A DNA stretch of 64,000 bases, taken from Natrinema caseinilyticum (GTDB lineage Archaea > Halobacteriota > Halobacteria > Halobacteriales > Natrialbaceae). The stretch lies in the NCBI RefSeq assembly GCF_024227435.1, contig NZ_CP100445.1, positions 682,001-746,000 of the forward strand, given 5' to 3'. Positions within the stretch are counted from its first letter, which is position 1. Each line of letters begins with the position of its first letter. The notes under the pieces were generated by a model, which did not search any database, was not told the DNA's origin, and saw nothing but the letters and a program-made list of their open reading frames with translations. This document shows, piece after piece, positions 29,205 through 37,377 of this stretch. A program made the translations under genes and the position numbers.

Positions 29205-29384
29205 GACGATACCTCCGAAATCATAGTTGCTGCCCACCGGTTTCGAGGCGACAGGCAAAGAAATTACGATGCGCGAAACGGCATCGAGGTCGAGACGACC
29301 CCAGACGAGGGACGACGCGGCCGCCAGCCCCGATTCCCGCCGCGGCACCAACGGGACGGGTCGCGTGTGGACCCAACCCACTGC

Positions 29385-29599
29385 GTTTTTAACACCCGGC
29401 CGTGTACAGGTACGTAGCGAAACCCGCGGGCAAGTGCGTTCGGGACTCACGATGTCGTGAGTCGACGACGACGGGTCGACCGTCATCCGTGCGCATAGCG
29501 GGATGGCCGACGCGCTGCAAGATGCCGGGGCCGCACAACCGGGAGTCCGCGGACCGTTTCGATGAGAGTCCACGACGCGACTTTCAGTGCTACAGAATC
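29385..29599 (+). promoter_or_regulatory. Promoter and long structured leader of the RNase J gene
   Basis: TATA-like gtttttaaca at 29385-29394 predicts a start near 29415 and a leader of about 185 nt, unusually long for haloarchaea. It contains a 9-bp perfect stem (29444-29452 with 29455-29463), a stem catcc/ggatg (about 29484-29505) and an 8-bp stem with one G-U pair (29563-29570 with 29579-29586) ending 13 nt before the ATG. Either a regulatory leader or a small RNA gene. Confidence 0.4.
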
Positions 29600-30952
29600 A
29601 TGGAAATCGAAATCGCAACCATTGGCGGCTACGAAGAAGTCGGACGGCAGATGACCGCCGTCCGCGCCGGCGACGACGTCGTCATCTTCGACATGGGTCT
29701 GAACCTCTCGCAGGTGCTGATCCACGACAACGTCGAAACCGAACGAATGCACAGTCTCGACCTGATCGACATGGGCGCTATCCCCGACGACCGGGTCATG
29801 AGCGACCTCGAGGGCGACGTCCAGGCGATCGTCCCGACGCACGGTCACCTGGACCACATCGGTGCCATCTCCAAACTGGCCCACCGGTACAACGCGCCGG
29901 TCGTCGCGACGCCGTTTACGATCGAACTCGTCAAACAGCAGATCGAGGGCGAACAGAAGTTCGGCGTCGAGAACGACCTGATCAAGATGGACGCCGGCGA
30001 GACGATGGCGATCGGCGACAGCGGCAAGGTCGACCTCGAGTTCGTCAACGTCACCCACTCGATCATCGACGCGATCAATCCCGTCCTCCACACACCGGAG
30101 GGAGCCGTCGTCTACGGGCTGGACAAGCGAATGGACCACACGCCCGTCATCGGCGATCCGATCGATATGGAGCGGTTCCGCGAGATCGGTCGCGAAGGCA
30201 ACGGCGTCCTCGCGTACATCGAGGACTGTACCAACGCGAACAAGAAGGGGCGCACTCCCAGCGAGCGGGTCGCGCGCGAGCACCTTCGCGACGTCCTCTA
30301 CAGCCTCGAAGACTACGACGGCGGCATCGTCGCGACGACGTTCTCAAGCCACATCGCTCGTGTGAAGTCGCTGGTCGAGTTCGCGGACGACATCGGCCGT
30401 CAGCCCGTGCTACTGGGCCGGTCGATGGAGAAGTACTCCGGCACCGCAGAACGGCTCGACTTCATCGACTTCCCCACCGATCTGGGAATGTTCGGCCACC
30501 GGAAGTCCGTCGACCGCACGTTCAAGCGAATCATGAACGAGGGGAAAGGCGACTACCTGCCGGTCGTCACCGGCCACCAGGGCGAACCGCGTGCGATGCT
30601 CACCCGAATGGCGCGCGGCGAGACGCCGTACGAACTGGACGACGGCGACAAGGTCGTCTTCTCGGCCCGCGTCATCCCCGAGCCGACTAACGAAGGCCAG
30701 CGCTACCAGGCGGAGAAACTGCTCGGCATGCAGGGCGCGCGGGTGTACGACGACATCCACGTTTCCGGCCACCTCAATCAGGAGGGCCACTACGAGATGC
30801 TCGACGCGCTTCAGCCCCAGCACGTCATTCCGGCTCACCAGGACATGAGCGGCTACTCGAGCTACGTCAACCTTTGCGAGAGCGAAGGCTACAGCATGGG
30901 CCGAGACCTCCACGTTACGCGCAACGGGAACCTCATACAGTTAGTCGACTGA
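29600..30952 (+). CDS. rnj: Archaeal RNase J (beta-CASP exonuclease)
   Basis: 450 residues from the ATG at 29600. Metallo-beta-lactamase/beta-CASP ribonuclease acting 5' to 3' on RNA. The metal motif THGHLDH (about 88-94) is followed by [16 protein letters not shown] and [20 protein letters not shown], then VIPAHQD. The gene overlaps nothing and ends 1 bp before ids. Its place in the isoprenoid cluster is conserved in Euryarchaeota. Confidence 0.95.
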   Translation: MEIEIATIGGYEEVGRQMTAVRAGDDVVIFDMGLNLSQVLIHDNVETERMHSLDLIDMGAIPDDRVMSDLEGDVQAIVPTHGHLDHIGAISKLAHRYNAPVVATPFTIELVKQQIEGEQKFGVENDLIKMDAGETMAIGDSGKVDLEFVNVTHSIIDAINPVLHTPEGAVVYGLDKRMDHTPVIGDPIDMERFREIGREGNGVLAYIEDCTNANKKGRTPSERVAREHLRDVLYSLEDYDGGIVATTFSSHIARVKSLVEFADDIGRQPVLLGRSMEKYSGTAERLDFIDFPTDLGMFGHRKSVDRTFKRIMNEGKGDYLPVVTGHQGEPRAMLTRMARGETPYELDDGDKVVFSARVIPEPTNEGQRYQAEKLLGMQGARVYDDIHVSGHLNQEGHYEMLDALQPQHVIPAHQDMSGYSSYVNLCESEGYSMGRDLHVTRNGNLIQLVD

Positions 30953-30953
30953 T

Positions 30954-32006
30954 ATGACGAGCCCCGAGGCACGCGAGGAAGCGGTGCTCGAGGCGGTCCG
31001 GCACCGGCGCGAACAGGTCAACGAGGCGATCACCGAGGAGTTGCCGATCCAGCGGCCGGAACGGCTCTACGAAGCGTCCCGGTATCTGCTCGATGCGGGC
31101 GGCAAACGGCTGCGGCCGGCCGTCCTGCTAACGACCGCGGAGGCGCTGTGTGACGTCGAGTCTCTCACGGCGGAGTATCGATCGTTCCCGTCGCTGCAGG
31201 AGGGCGGCCCGGTCGACGTGATGGCCGCCGCCGTCAGCGTCGAGGTCATCCAGTCGTTTACCCTGATCCACGACGATATCATGGACGACGACGATCTCCG
31301 ACGCGGCGTTCCCGCCGTTCACGAGGCCTACGATATCGAGACCGCAATTCTCGCCGGCGACACGCTCTACTCGAAGGCCTTCGAGATCATGCTCGAGACG
31401 GGGGCGCAGTCCGATCGGCTCGTCGAGGCGTTTTCCATCCTCGCGACGACCTGTACGAAGATCTGTGAGGGCCAGTCCCTGGACGTCACCTTCGAGCAGC
31501 GGACCGACGTCTCGCCCGAGGAGTACCTCGAGATGGTCGAACAGAAGACGGCCGTCCTGTACGCCGCCTCCGCGTGTCTGCCCGCGATCTTGCTGGGAGC
31601 CGACGACGAGACGGTCGATGCCCTCTACGGATACGGGCTGGACATCGGTCGCGCGTTCCAGATTCAGGACGACGTACTGGACCTGACGGTTCCGAGCGAC
31701 CAACTCGGAAAACAGCGAGGGAGCGACCTCGTCGAGAACAAGCAAACGCTGATAACCGTCCACGCCCGGGGGCAGGGCGTCGACGTCGACACCTTGGTCG
31801 ATACGGACGACGTCGACGCGGTCACCGAGGCCGAAATCGACGACGCAGTCGCCGAACTCGAGGCGGCCGGTTCGATCACCTACGCGAACGACACGGCCCG
31901 CGACCTCGTCGAACAGGGGAAGAGCCGACTCGACGTGCTCCCGGATAACGAGGCCCGCGACCTCCTCTGTGAGATCGCGGACTACCTGATCGAGCGCGGG
32001 TACTGA
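30954..32006 (+). CDS. Polyprenyl (geranylgeranyl/farnesyl) diphosphate synthase
   Basis: 350 residues. Condenses IPP with allylic diphosphates to give C20 (or C25) chains for archaeal lipids. The first Asp-rich motif is DDIMDDDD and the second DDVLD, with GGKRLRP near the start. A stretch after residue 72 (YRSFPSLQEGGPVDV) is a haloarchaeal insert. Residues before the first motif (SFTLIHDD) give no secure chain-length reading. Starts 1 bp after RNase J. Confidence 0.94.
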   Translation: MTSPEAREEAVLEAVRHRREQVNEAITEELPIQRPERLYEASRYLLDAGGKRLRPAVLLTTAEALCDVESLTAEYRSFPSLQEGGPVDVMAAAVSVEVIQSFTLIHDDIMDDDDLRRGVPAVHEAYDIETAILAGDTLYSKAFEIMLETGAQSDRLVEAFSILATTCTKICEGQSLDVTFEQRTDVSPEEYLEMVEQKTAVLYAASACLPAILLGADDETVDALYGYGLDIGRAFQIQDDVLDLTVPSDQLGKQRGSDLVENKQTLITVHARGQGVDVDTLVDTDDVDAVTEAEIDDAVAELEAAGSITYANDTARDLVEQGKSRLDVLPDNEARDLLCEIADYLIERGY

Positions 32007-32008
32007 GG

Positions 32009-32030
32009 CGCTCGTTCGTCCGAACGAGCG
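32009..32030. terminator. Perfect inverted repeat after the prenyl synthase gene
   Basis: cgctcgttcg and cgaacgagcg separated by tc, 2 bp past the stop codon. A strong hairpin in the mRNA 3' region. No T-run follows, so a role in 3'-end stability or termination is inferred only. Confidence 0.5.
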
Positions 32031-32142
32031 TGGGTGCGGTACGGTGCCCGCCGTTCGAACGCCATCGAAACTCGCGTCTCGCCGCGACTCACCGCTCGAT
32101 ATCGTCCGGATCTTTTTGCGTATACCGGACGGACCGACGGAC

Positions 32143-32776
32143 GTGACCGACGGCTCGTCTCCATCGTCGGCCGGGCGTTCCCGACGTGGATTCCTCGCCA
32201 CGATCGCTGTCGCCGGATCGACAGCGACGGCAGGCTGCGTCGGGTCGCTGCTCGGGACCTCGACGGCGAACGAAATCGAACCCGAAGCGCCGAGTCAGCC
32301 TCGCAAGGGGACCCCCGGCGAGTTCTACACGCTCGTCGAGCGAAACGATATTCCGGTCGAATCGCTCCAAAAAGACGGGTCGGATCTGCAGTTGCGGTAC
32401 GCGACGAGTGCCGAAACCGAGTCGGAGTCCACGACGGAAATAGAGATCATCACGACGGTGTACAACGAAAATCTGGTAAAAAAACGACGCCGGGATCGCC
32501 ACGCTCTATGCTGAGGTCGCGAACCCGTTCGACGGGCACGCCCGCGGCTGGGGAGTCAAGACGGAGTGGTGTGAGCGGTACAACGCCGCCGTCGCGGACA
32601 GTTCGGGTACCGACCGGGACGACGGGGACGGGACCGAGGCGGATAGCGGCGATCGAACTGGAAACGAGACCGGATCGAACGAATCCGAAAGCGTTTCGCA
32701 GGCGGACTCTGCAGCGATAGTCCTGATGAGCAACGTCCTCAACTCGCGCGTTTACGAGGAGGACCTCGAGGACTGA
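32143..32776 (+). pseudogene. Tat-exported lipoprotein gene with a frameshift
   Basis: From the GTG at 32143 the product begins with a Tat signal and lipobox (SRRGFLATIAVAGSTATAGC), so it would be a membrane-anchored lipoprotein. At a run of seven A (32478-32484) the frame is off by one: the upstream frame stops at 32514, but dropping one A continues as NDAGIATLYAEVANPFDGH and runs to 32776 (ending VYEEDLED). Both halves use normal codons and fit one 210-residue protein. Either a recent mutation or a homopolymer error. Family not recognised with certainty; resembles haloarchaeal lipoproteins of unknown role. TATA-like tttttgcgtata lies about 25 bp upstream. Confidence 0.8.
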
Positions 32777-32878
32777 GGCGGCAGCGCGGTCGCCGCCGTG
32801 GGCCCGGGCGAGGCGAACGGGAGCGGGAGACACGACGAATCGCGAGGGTTTTGGGCCGGGCACGAATATCGATCGATA

Positions 32879-34597
32879 ATGAACGACGAGTTACGCGAGC
32901 GCGTCGAGCGCGAGGCGGAGAAGCACGCGCTGTTGAACGCCGTCAAACACCGGAGCGACGCCGCCGTCGGTGCCGTGATGGGGCCGCTGATGGGCGACAA
33001 TCCCGACTTTCGCGAACACGCCGACGCCGTTCCCGGCGTCGTCGGCGGCGTCGTCGCCCGAGTGAACGAACTCGAGTACGAGGACAAACGCGCCCGTCTC
33101 GAGGAGCTAGCACCCGAGGAACTCGCCGAAATCGAGGCCGAAGACGAGGCGGACGAACACGACTTGCCGGACCTGCCGAACGCGGACGACTACGACGAGA
33201 TCCGAATGCGGTGTGCGCCGAACCCGAACGGCCCCTGGCACGTGGGCCACGCCCGGATGCCCGCCGTCATCGGCACCTACCGCGACCGCTACGACGGCTG
33301 GTTCTGCGTCAGGTTCGACGACACCGACCCCGAGACCAAGCGCCCGGACCTCGACGCGTACGACGCGATTCTCGAGGATTGCAACTATCTCGGCTTCGAA
33401 CCCGACGCGATATACAGGGCGAGCGACCGGCTCGAGACCTACTACAGTCACGCTCGCGACCTGATCGAGATGGGCGGCGCGTACACGTGCTCGTGTTCCG
33501 GCGAGGCGTTCTCCGAACTGAAAAACAGCGGCGAGGCCTGTCCGCACCGGGACAAAGGCGCCGAGACGGTTCTCGAGGAGTTCGAAGCGATGATCGACGG
33601 CGCGTACGACAGCGGTGATATGGTCCTGCGGGTCAAGACCGACATCGAACACAAGAATCCGGCGCTTCGCGACTGGGTCGCGTTCCGGATGATCGACACG
33701 CCACATCCCCGAGCGGAAGCGAGCGAGTACCGCTGCTGGCCGATGCTGGACTTCCAGTCCGGCATCGACGACCACCTGCTCGAGATAACCCACATCATTC
33801 GCGGCATCGACCTGCAGGACTCCGCGAAACGCCAGCGATTCGTCTACGACTACTTCGACTGGGACTACCCCGAGGTGATCCACTGGGGGCACGTCCAGCT
33901 CGACGCGTACGACGTGAAGATGAGCACGTCGACGATCGCGGCGCTGATCGAGGCCGGCGAACTCGACGGTTGGGACGACCCGCGGGCACCGACGCTCAAG
34001 AGCCTTCGACGGCGCGGGATTCGTGGCGAGGCCATCGTGGAAGCGATGGTCGGCCTCGGCACCTCGACCAGCGACGTCGACCTCGCGATGAGTTCGATTT
34101 ACGCGAACAACCGCGAACTGATCGACGACGAGACCGATCGACGGTTCCTCGTCCGCGAGGGCAATCAGGTCCCCCTCGCCGGGAGTCCGCCCGACGAGGC
34201 GAATCCGCCGCTGCATCCGAACCACGAGGACCGCGGCGTCCGCGAGATTCCGGTCGGCGATTCCGTCCTGCTCGAGCCCGCGGACCTCCCCCAGCGCGAG
34301 GACCGCATCTGGCTCAAGGGTCTGGGTTGCTTCCAGTTCACCCGTGACGTGTTGCAGTACACGGGCGAGGACATCGACGTCGTCCGCGAGGGTGACGTGG
34401 ACGTCGTCCACTGGGTGCCGGCCGCCGAGAGCGTTCCCGTCCGCATGCGAACGATGGAGGGCAACGTGACCGGACGGGCGGAGCCGGGCGTCGCGGCCAT
34501 CGAACCCGACGAGATGGTCCAGTTCGAGCGGGTCGGGTTCGCGAGAATCGATCGCCACGACGACGAGGAGACCGTGGCGTACTACGCGCACGACTGA
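32879..34597 (+). CDS. gltX: Glutamyl-tRNA synthetase
   Basis: 572-residue class I synthetase of the archaeal type. Seen: the HIGH-equivalent WHVGHARMPAVIG after CAPNPNGP, a zinc-binding stretch (CSCSGEAF ... CPHR), and the KMSKS-equivalent VKMSTSTI. The N-terminal about 105 residues are the archaeal-specific helical region, rich in acidic residues. Start at 32879, since the 32798 start adds a non-conserved Gly/Ser stretch. Haloarchaeal GluRS is expected to charge both tRNA-Glu and tRNA-Gln, the latter then amidated. Last gene of the isoprenoid/RNA block. Confidence 0.95.
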   Translation: MNDELRERVEREAEKHALLNAVKHRSDAAVGAVMGPLMGDNPDFREHADAVPGVVGGVVARVNELEYEDKRARLEELAPEELAEIEAEDEADEHDLPDLPNADDYDEIRMRCAPNPNGPWHVGHARMPAVIGTYRDRYDGWFCVRFDDTDPETKRPDLDAYDAILEDCNYLGFEPDAIYRASDRLETYYSHARDLIEMGGAYTCSCSGEAFSELKNSGEACPHRDKGAETVLEEFEAMIDGAYDSGDMVLRVKTDIEHKNPALRDWVAFRMIDTPHPRAEASEYRCWPMLDFQSGIDDHLLEITHIIRGIDLQDSAKRQRFVYDYFDWDYPEVIHWGHVQLDAYDVKMSTSTIAALIEAGELDGWDDPRAPTLKSLRRRGIRGEAIVEAMVGLGTSTSDVDLAMSSIYANNRELIDDETDRRFLVREGNQVPLAGSPPDEANPPLHPNHEDRGVREIPVGDSVLLEPADLPQREDRIWLKGLGCFQFTRDVLQYTGEDIDVVREGDVDVVHWVPAAESVPVRMRTMEGNVTGRAEPGVAAIEPDEMVQFERVGFARIDRHDDEETVAYYAHD

Positions 34598-34660
34598 TTC
34601 TCGCACAGTAGTGCGGTTCGTCCTCCGATCGGCGAAGAAAGACCGGCGCTTCCTGCAACG

Positions 34661-35146
34661 GTGACCACGAAAATTACCGGGCGGAAATTCGTTCGCGGAC
34701 TCTGGATAGCGAGTGCGATAATCGGCGCTCCGATCACGTTCGCGCTGACCTTTGTCGTTGCGACCGCTTCGGACCTCACCCTTGCCCATCAAGTTCTCTT
34801 CAGTCTGTTTGGGGGAGTACTCGCTGCGCTCAGTCCAGGGCTCGCATCGGGGCTCGGGACGTACTTTCCGCAAACAGAACCGGAGACGATCACCAACTCC
34901 AGAGAGGCCGTTGTACCCAGCTTCGGCGCGCTGTTTTCGTACACCCTCGTACTGTTCGTCCTTGCAATTCCAGGATGGTATCTGATGTCTGCTATCGTAC
35001 AACTCCAATCTACGGGTGCGACACTCACATCGCTGGTCGTTAGCTTCGGCGGTATTGCGCTTATTTCGGCTATTACTGGAGTAATGGCAATAGTTAGCTC
35101 TCGATGGGCTGGCAAACGTTTCGTATCGTATCTGTCGCGGCGATAA
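34661..35146 (+). pseudogene. C-terminal fragment of an ABC-2-type exporter permease
   Basis: 161 codons (GTG at 34661) with four hydrophobic segments. LFGGVLAALSPGLASGLGTYFPQTEPETITNSREAVVPSFGALF in outline resembles the last third of large haloarchaeal ABC exporter permeases that are several hundred residues long. The N-terminal two thirds are missing, and the DNA is visibly AT-richer than the neighbours. Probably a decayed, acquired gene; it could still be translated. Confidence 0.5.
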
Positions 35147-35580
35147 TATTTAGGATCGGTCAAAATAACGTCTGTACAGGTGTCGTTGGGATTGTCGGAA
35201 TCACCACTGTGTTGCATTCGCAACCGGTTCGATTCGGCGCGACGTCCTCGAGCCTGGATGCCGCCCCAGTTAGCGTTCAGCTACAGATGTTTCTCTTTTT
35301 GGTCCTCGTTTTCCCGCTCGTCGAAGAGATATTTTTCCGCGGCCTGCTGTTTGGCTACGCGCTCGATTACACGAAATCAGTTCTCGTCGCGTCGCTCACC
35401 ACGATGGTGATGTTCGGACTTATCCACACGGAATATGGCCTCATCGGCGTGCTAACGAGGTCGATTACCTCGGCTGTGTACGTGGGTCAGCGAGTGACCT
35501 ACAACAGCATTACTGAATCGTATCTGACCCACAGTGTGTACAACGGACTCGTCTTTCTCGGGCTTATCGGTTTCATGTGA
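35104..35580 (+). pseudogene. Truncated CPBP-type intramembrane protease
   Basis: The frame from 35104 overlaps the previous fragment. Only the part from about residue 60 looks like a protein family: VFPLVEEIFFRGLLFGYAL holds the EExxxR motif, FGLIHTEYG the motif-2 His and HSVYNGLVFLG the last conserved His/Asn region, all of the CPBP (Abi) glutamic protease family. The usual N-terminal helices are missing, so it may be a remnant. AT-richer DNA, shared with the preceding exporter fragment. Confidence 0.5.
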
Positions 35581-35676
35581 TGGAATAGCCGATTTTCACG
35601 TTGCGTCCACCGCGATGACTAAGCGATCGTCCCGCTCGCGCGTATCGTTCGACTGAAGTCGGAAACGTGGCCGCCG

Positions 35677-35859
35677 TCAATGATCCGGACCTCGGCCCTC
35701 GAGCAAATCCTCGGCCCGATCCGGATCCGGATCGGCGACGACGCCGTCCCGTCGGCCGAGGACGCGGGCGTGAGCGGCGCAAACGAGACGGTTCTCGTCC
35801 CAGGGGATGTGTAACTCGACGGTACCGGGGCGCTCGCAGTCGGATTCCGAACACTCCAT
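35677..35859 (-). CDS. Small zinc-site protein
   Basis: 60 residues. MECSESDCERPGTVELHIPWDENRLVCAAH in outline has a CxxxxC pair near the start and a CAAH pair about 20 residues later, the spacing of a one-metal zinc ribbon. Many haloarchaea have such tiny zinc-finger proteins; the role is unknown. Acidic C-terminus. No clear TATA box. Confidence 0.65.
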   Translation of the reverse strand: MECSESDCERPGTVELHIPWDENRLVCAAHARVLGRRDGVVADPDPDRAEDLLEGRGPDH

Positions 35860-35928
35860 CTAGTCGTGTCAACGGCACCCACGGCTTCAGTGTTTCCCCA
35901 GGGGAAGACGCGGTCGGCGCTCGAGCGG

Positions 35929-36414
35929 TCAGAGCAAGAAGACGGCGACGACGAACCCGAAGAGGATCGACGTAGTCAGGAGGACCTGGACCGCCGTCGA
36001 CGCGAGGATTCCGATCGTCGTGTAGACGGCCGAGCGGGTGCTACCCTCGAGTTCCCCGTTTCGGACGAACTCGAGCGCGAAGACCGTCCCGAAGAGGCCG
36101 ACGACGAGGCCGAGCGGCCCGGTGACGACCATGAGGATGAGACCCACGATGGCCGCGACGGCAGTCGTCAGCCAGGACGCGCCACCGGCACGCGCGGCGA
36201 TCGAGCCGCCGAAGAACTCGATGAGCGCGGTCAGGACGCCGAGGGAGACGAGTACCGCGAACGTGAGGACGCTCAGTTCGGTGAAGCCGGTGGCCCACCA
36301 GTAGAGGGCGAGGCCGGTGAGTGAGAGGAGTCCGCTCGGGACCATCGGAGCGGCCGCCCCGACGATGCCGCCGAGGAGCAACGCGATCGCCAGGACGGTG
36401 ACGAGATCGACCAT
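35929..36414 (-). CDS. DUF456-family membrane protein
   Basis: 161 residues from the ATG at 36414; a start 9 codons earlier adds a non-conserved piece. Five to six hydrophobic segments with Gly-rich turns (GGIVGAAAPMVPSGLLSLTG, FFGGSIAARAGGAS) fit the DUF456 family. Function unknown. Confidence 0.82.
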   Translation of the reverse strand: MVDLVTVLAIALLLGGIVGAAAPMVPSGLLSLTGLALYWWATGFTELSVLTFAVLVSLGVLTALIEFFGGSIAARAGGASWLTTAVAAIVGLILMVVTGPLGLVVGLFGTVFALEFVRNGELEGSTRSAVYTTIGILASTAVQVLLTTSILFGFVVAVFLL

Positions 36415-36585
36415 ACGGGAAGCAAGGAACGACGAGGGCAAAACCGTACTGCCTTCGACAGTGGGCGTCGGTTCGACGTCTCGAGAGACGCGAGTCCGAC
36501 GACGAACAGGAACGGTCGAGAGTGAACTGGAGTGGAAAAGAACGAACAGCGAATAGTATACGTATCAGGGACCGAACGTGTCCGT

Positions 36586-37326
36586 ATGAATCAGCACCGT
36601 GGTGCGATCATCGTCGGTGCATCGTCGGGCATCGGGGAGGCGCTGGCCCGACGGCTCGCAGCCGACGGGTACGAGATCGGCCTCGCGGCACGACGAACGG
36701 AGCGCATGCGTCGGATCGGGATGGAACTTCCCACCAAAGCGTACGTCGCCACGATCGACGTGACCGACACCGAGGACGCCCGCGAGGGGTTTTTCGAACT
36801 GACCGACGCCATGTCGTCGGTCGACGTCGTCGTCATCAGTTCCGGCGTCGCACACGTCAACCACGACCTCGAGTGGGACTCCGAACGCGAGACGGTCGAC
36901 GTCAACGTCCGCGGGTTTACGGCCATCGCGACCGCGGCGATGCGGTACTTCGAGCGTCATCCCGACCACGCGAGCGAGACGGACGGCCACCTCGTGGGCA
37001 TCTCCTCGGTAGCGGCCCACTTCGGGACCGGTGGCGTGCAGGCCTACAACGCCTCGAAGGCCTACGTGTCGACGTACCTCGAGGGACTACGCAGTCGGCA
37101 AGCAGACAGCGACGCGGACGTGACGATCACGACCATCGAACCGGGATTCGTCGACACCGATCTCTCTCTCGGTGGATTCTGGGAGTCCGCGCCGGAAACG
37201 GCGGCCGACCAGATCGCTCGAGCGATTTACGCGAAACGAAATCACGCGTACGTTACCCGACGGTGGCGGCTGATCGCGTGGTTCCTGGACCTCGTCCCCA
37301 AGGGATTGCTTCGGCGGCTGTTCTGA
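36586..37326 (+). CDS. Short-chain dehydrogenase/reductase
   Basis: 246 residues. The NAD(P)-binding motif is IIVGASSGIGEALARR near the start. The catalytic Ser is in GISSVAAHFG and the Tyr-Lys pair in YNASKAYVSTY. EPGFVDTDLSLG is typical of classical SDRs. The substrate is unknown. TATA-like atagtatacg at about 36552-36561 lies 25-34 bp before the ATG. Confidence 0.92.
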   Translation: MNQHRGAIIVGASSGIGEALARRLAADGYEIGLAARRTERMRRIGMELPTKAYVATIDVTDTEDAREGFFELTDAMSSVDVVVISSGVAHVNHDLEWDSERETVDVNVRGFTAIATAAMRYFERHPDHASETDGHLVGISSVAAHFGTGGVQAYNASKAYVSTYLEGLRSRQADSDADVTITTIEPGFVDTDLSLGGFWESAPETAADQIARAIYAKRNHAYVTRRWRLIAWFLDLVPKGLLRRLF

Positions 37327-37377
37327 CGGGGCTGCTCGAGCGGCCGTTCTGAGGCGTCGGCGACATCGCTGTGGGAC

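Noticed and set aside
29415-29599. H/ACA guide RNA in the RNase J leader
   Set aside because: A gagagtc stretch and an ACA before the ATG first looked like a guide for the helix-69 pseudouridines, but gagagtc is used in a local hairpin and no proper lower stem and pocket could be built around the ACA.
32478-32484. Programmed frameshifting at the A7 run
   Set aside because: Restoring the frame needs one base fewer (a +1 shift), whereas A7 slippery sites usually give -1 shifts; mutation or sequencing error is simpler, so it was reported only as a frameshift.
33107-35008. Minus-strand frame of 633 codons opposite gltX and beyond
   Set aside because: It runs antisense through GluRS and the following fragments; composition and lack of motifs mark it as a shadow of high-GC coding DNA.
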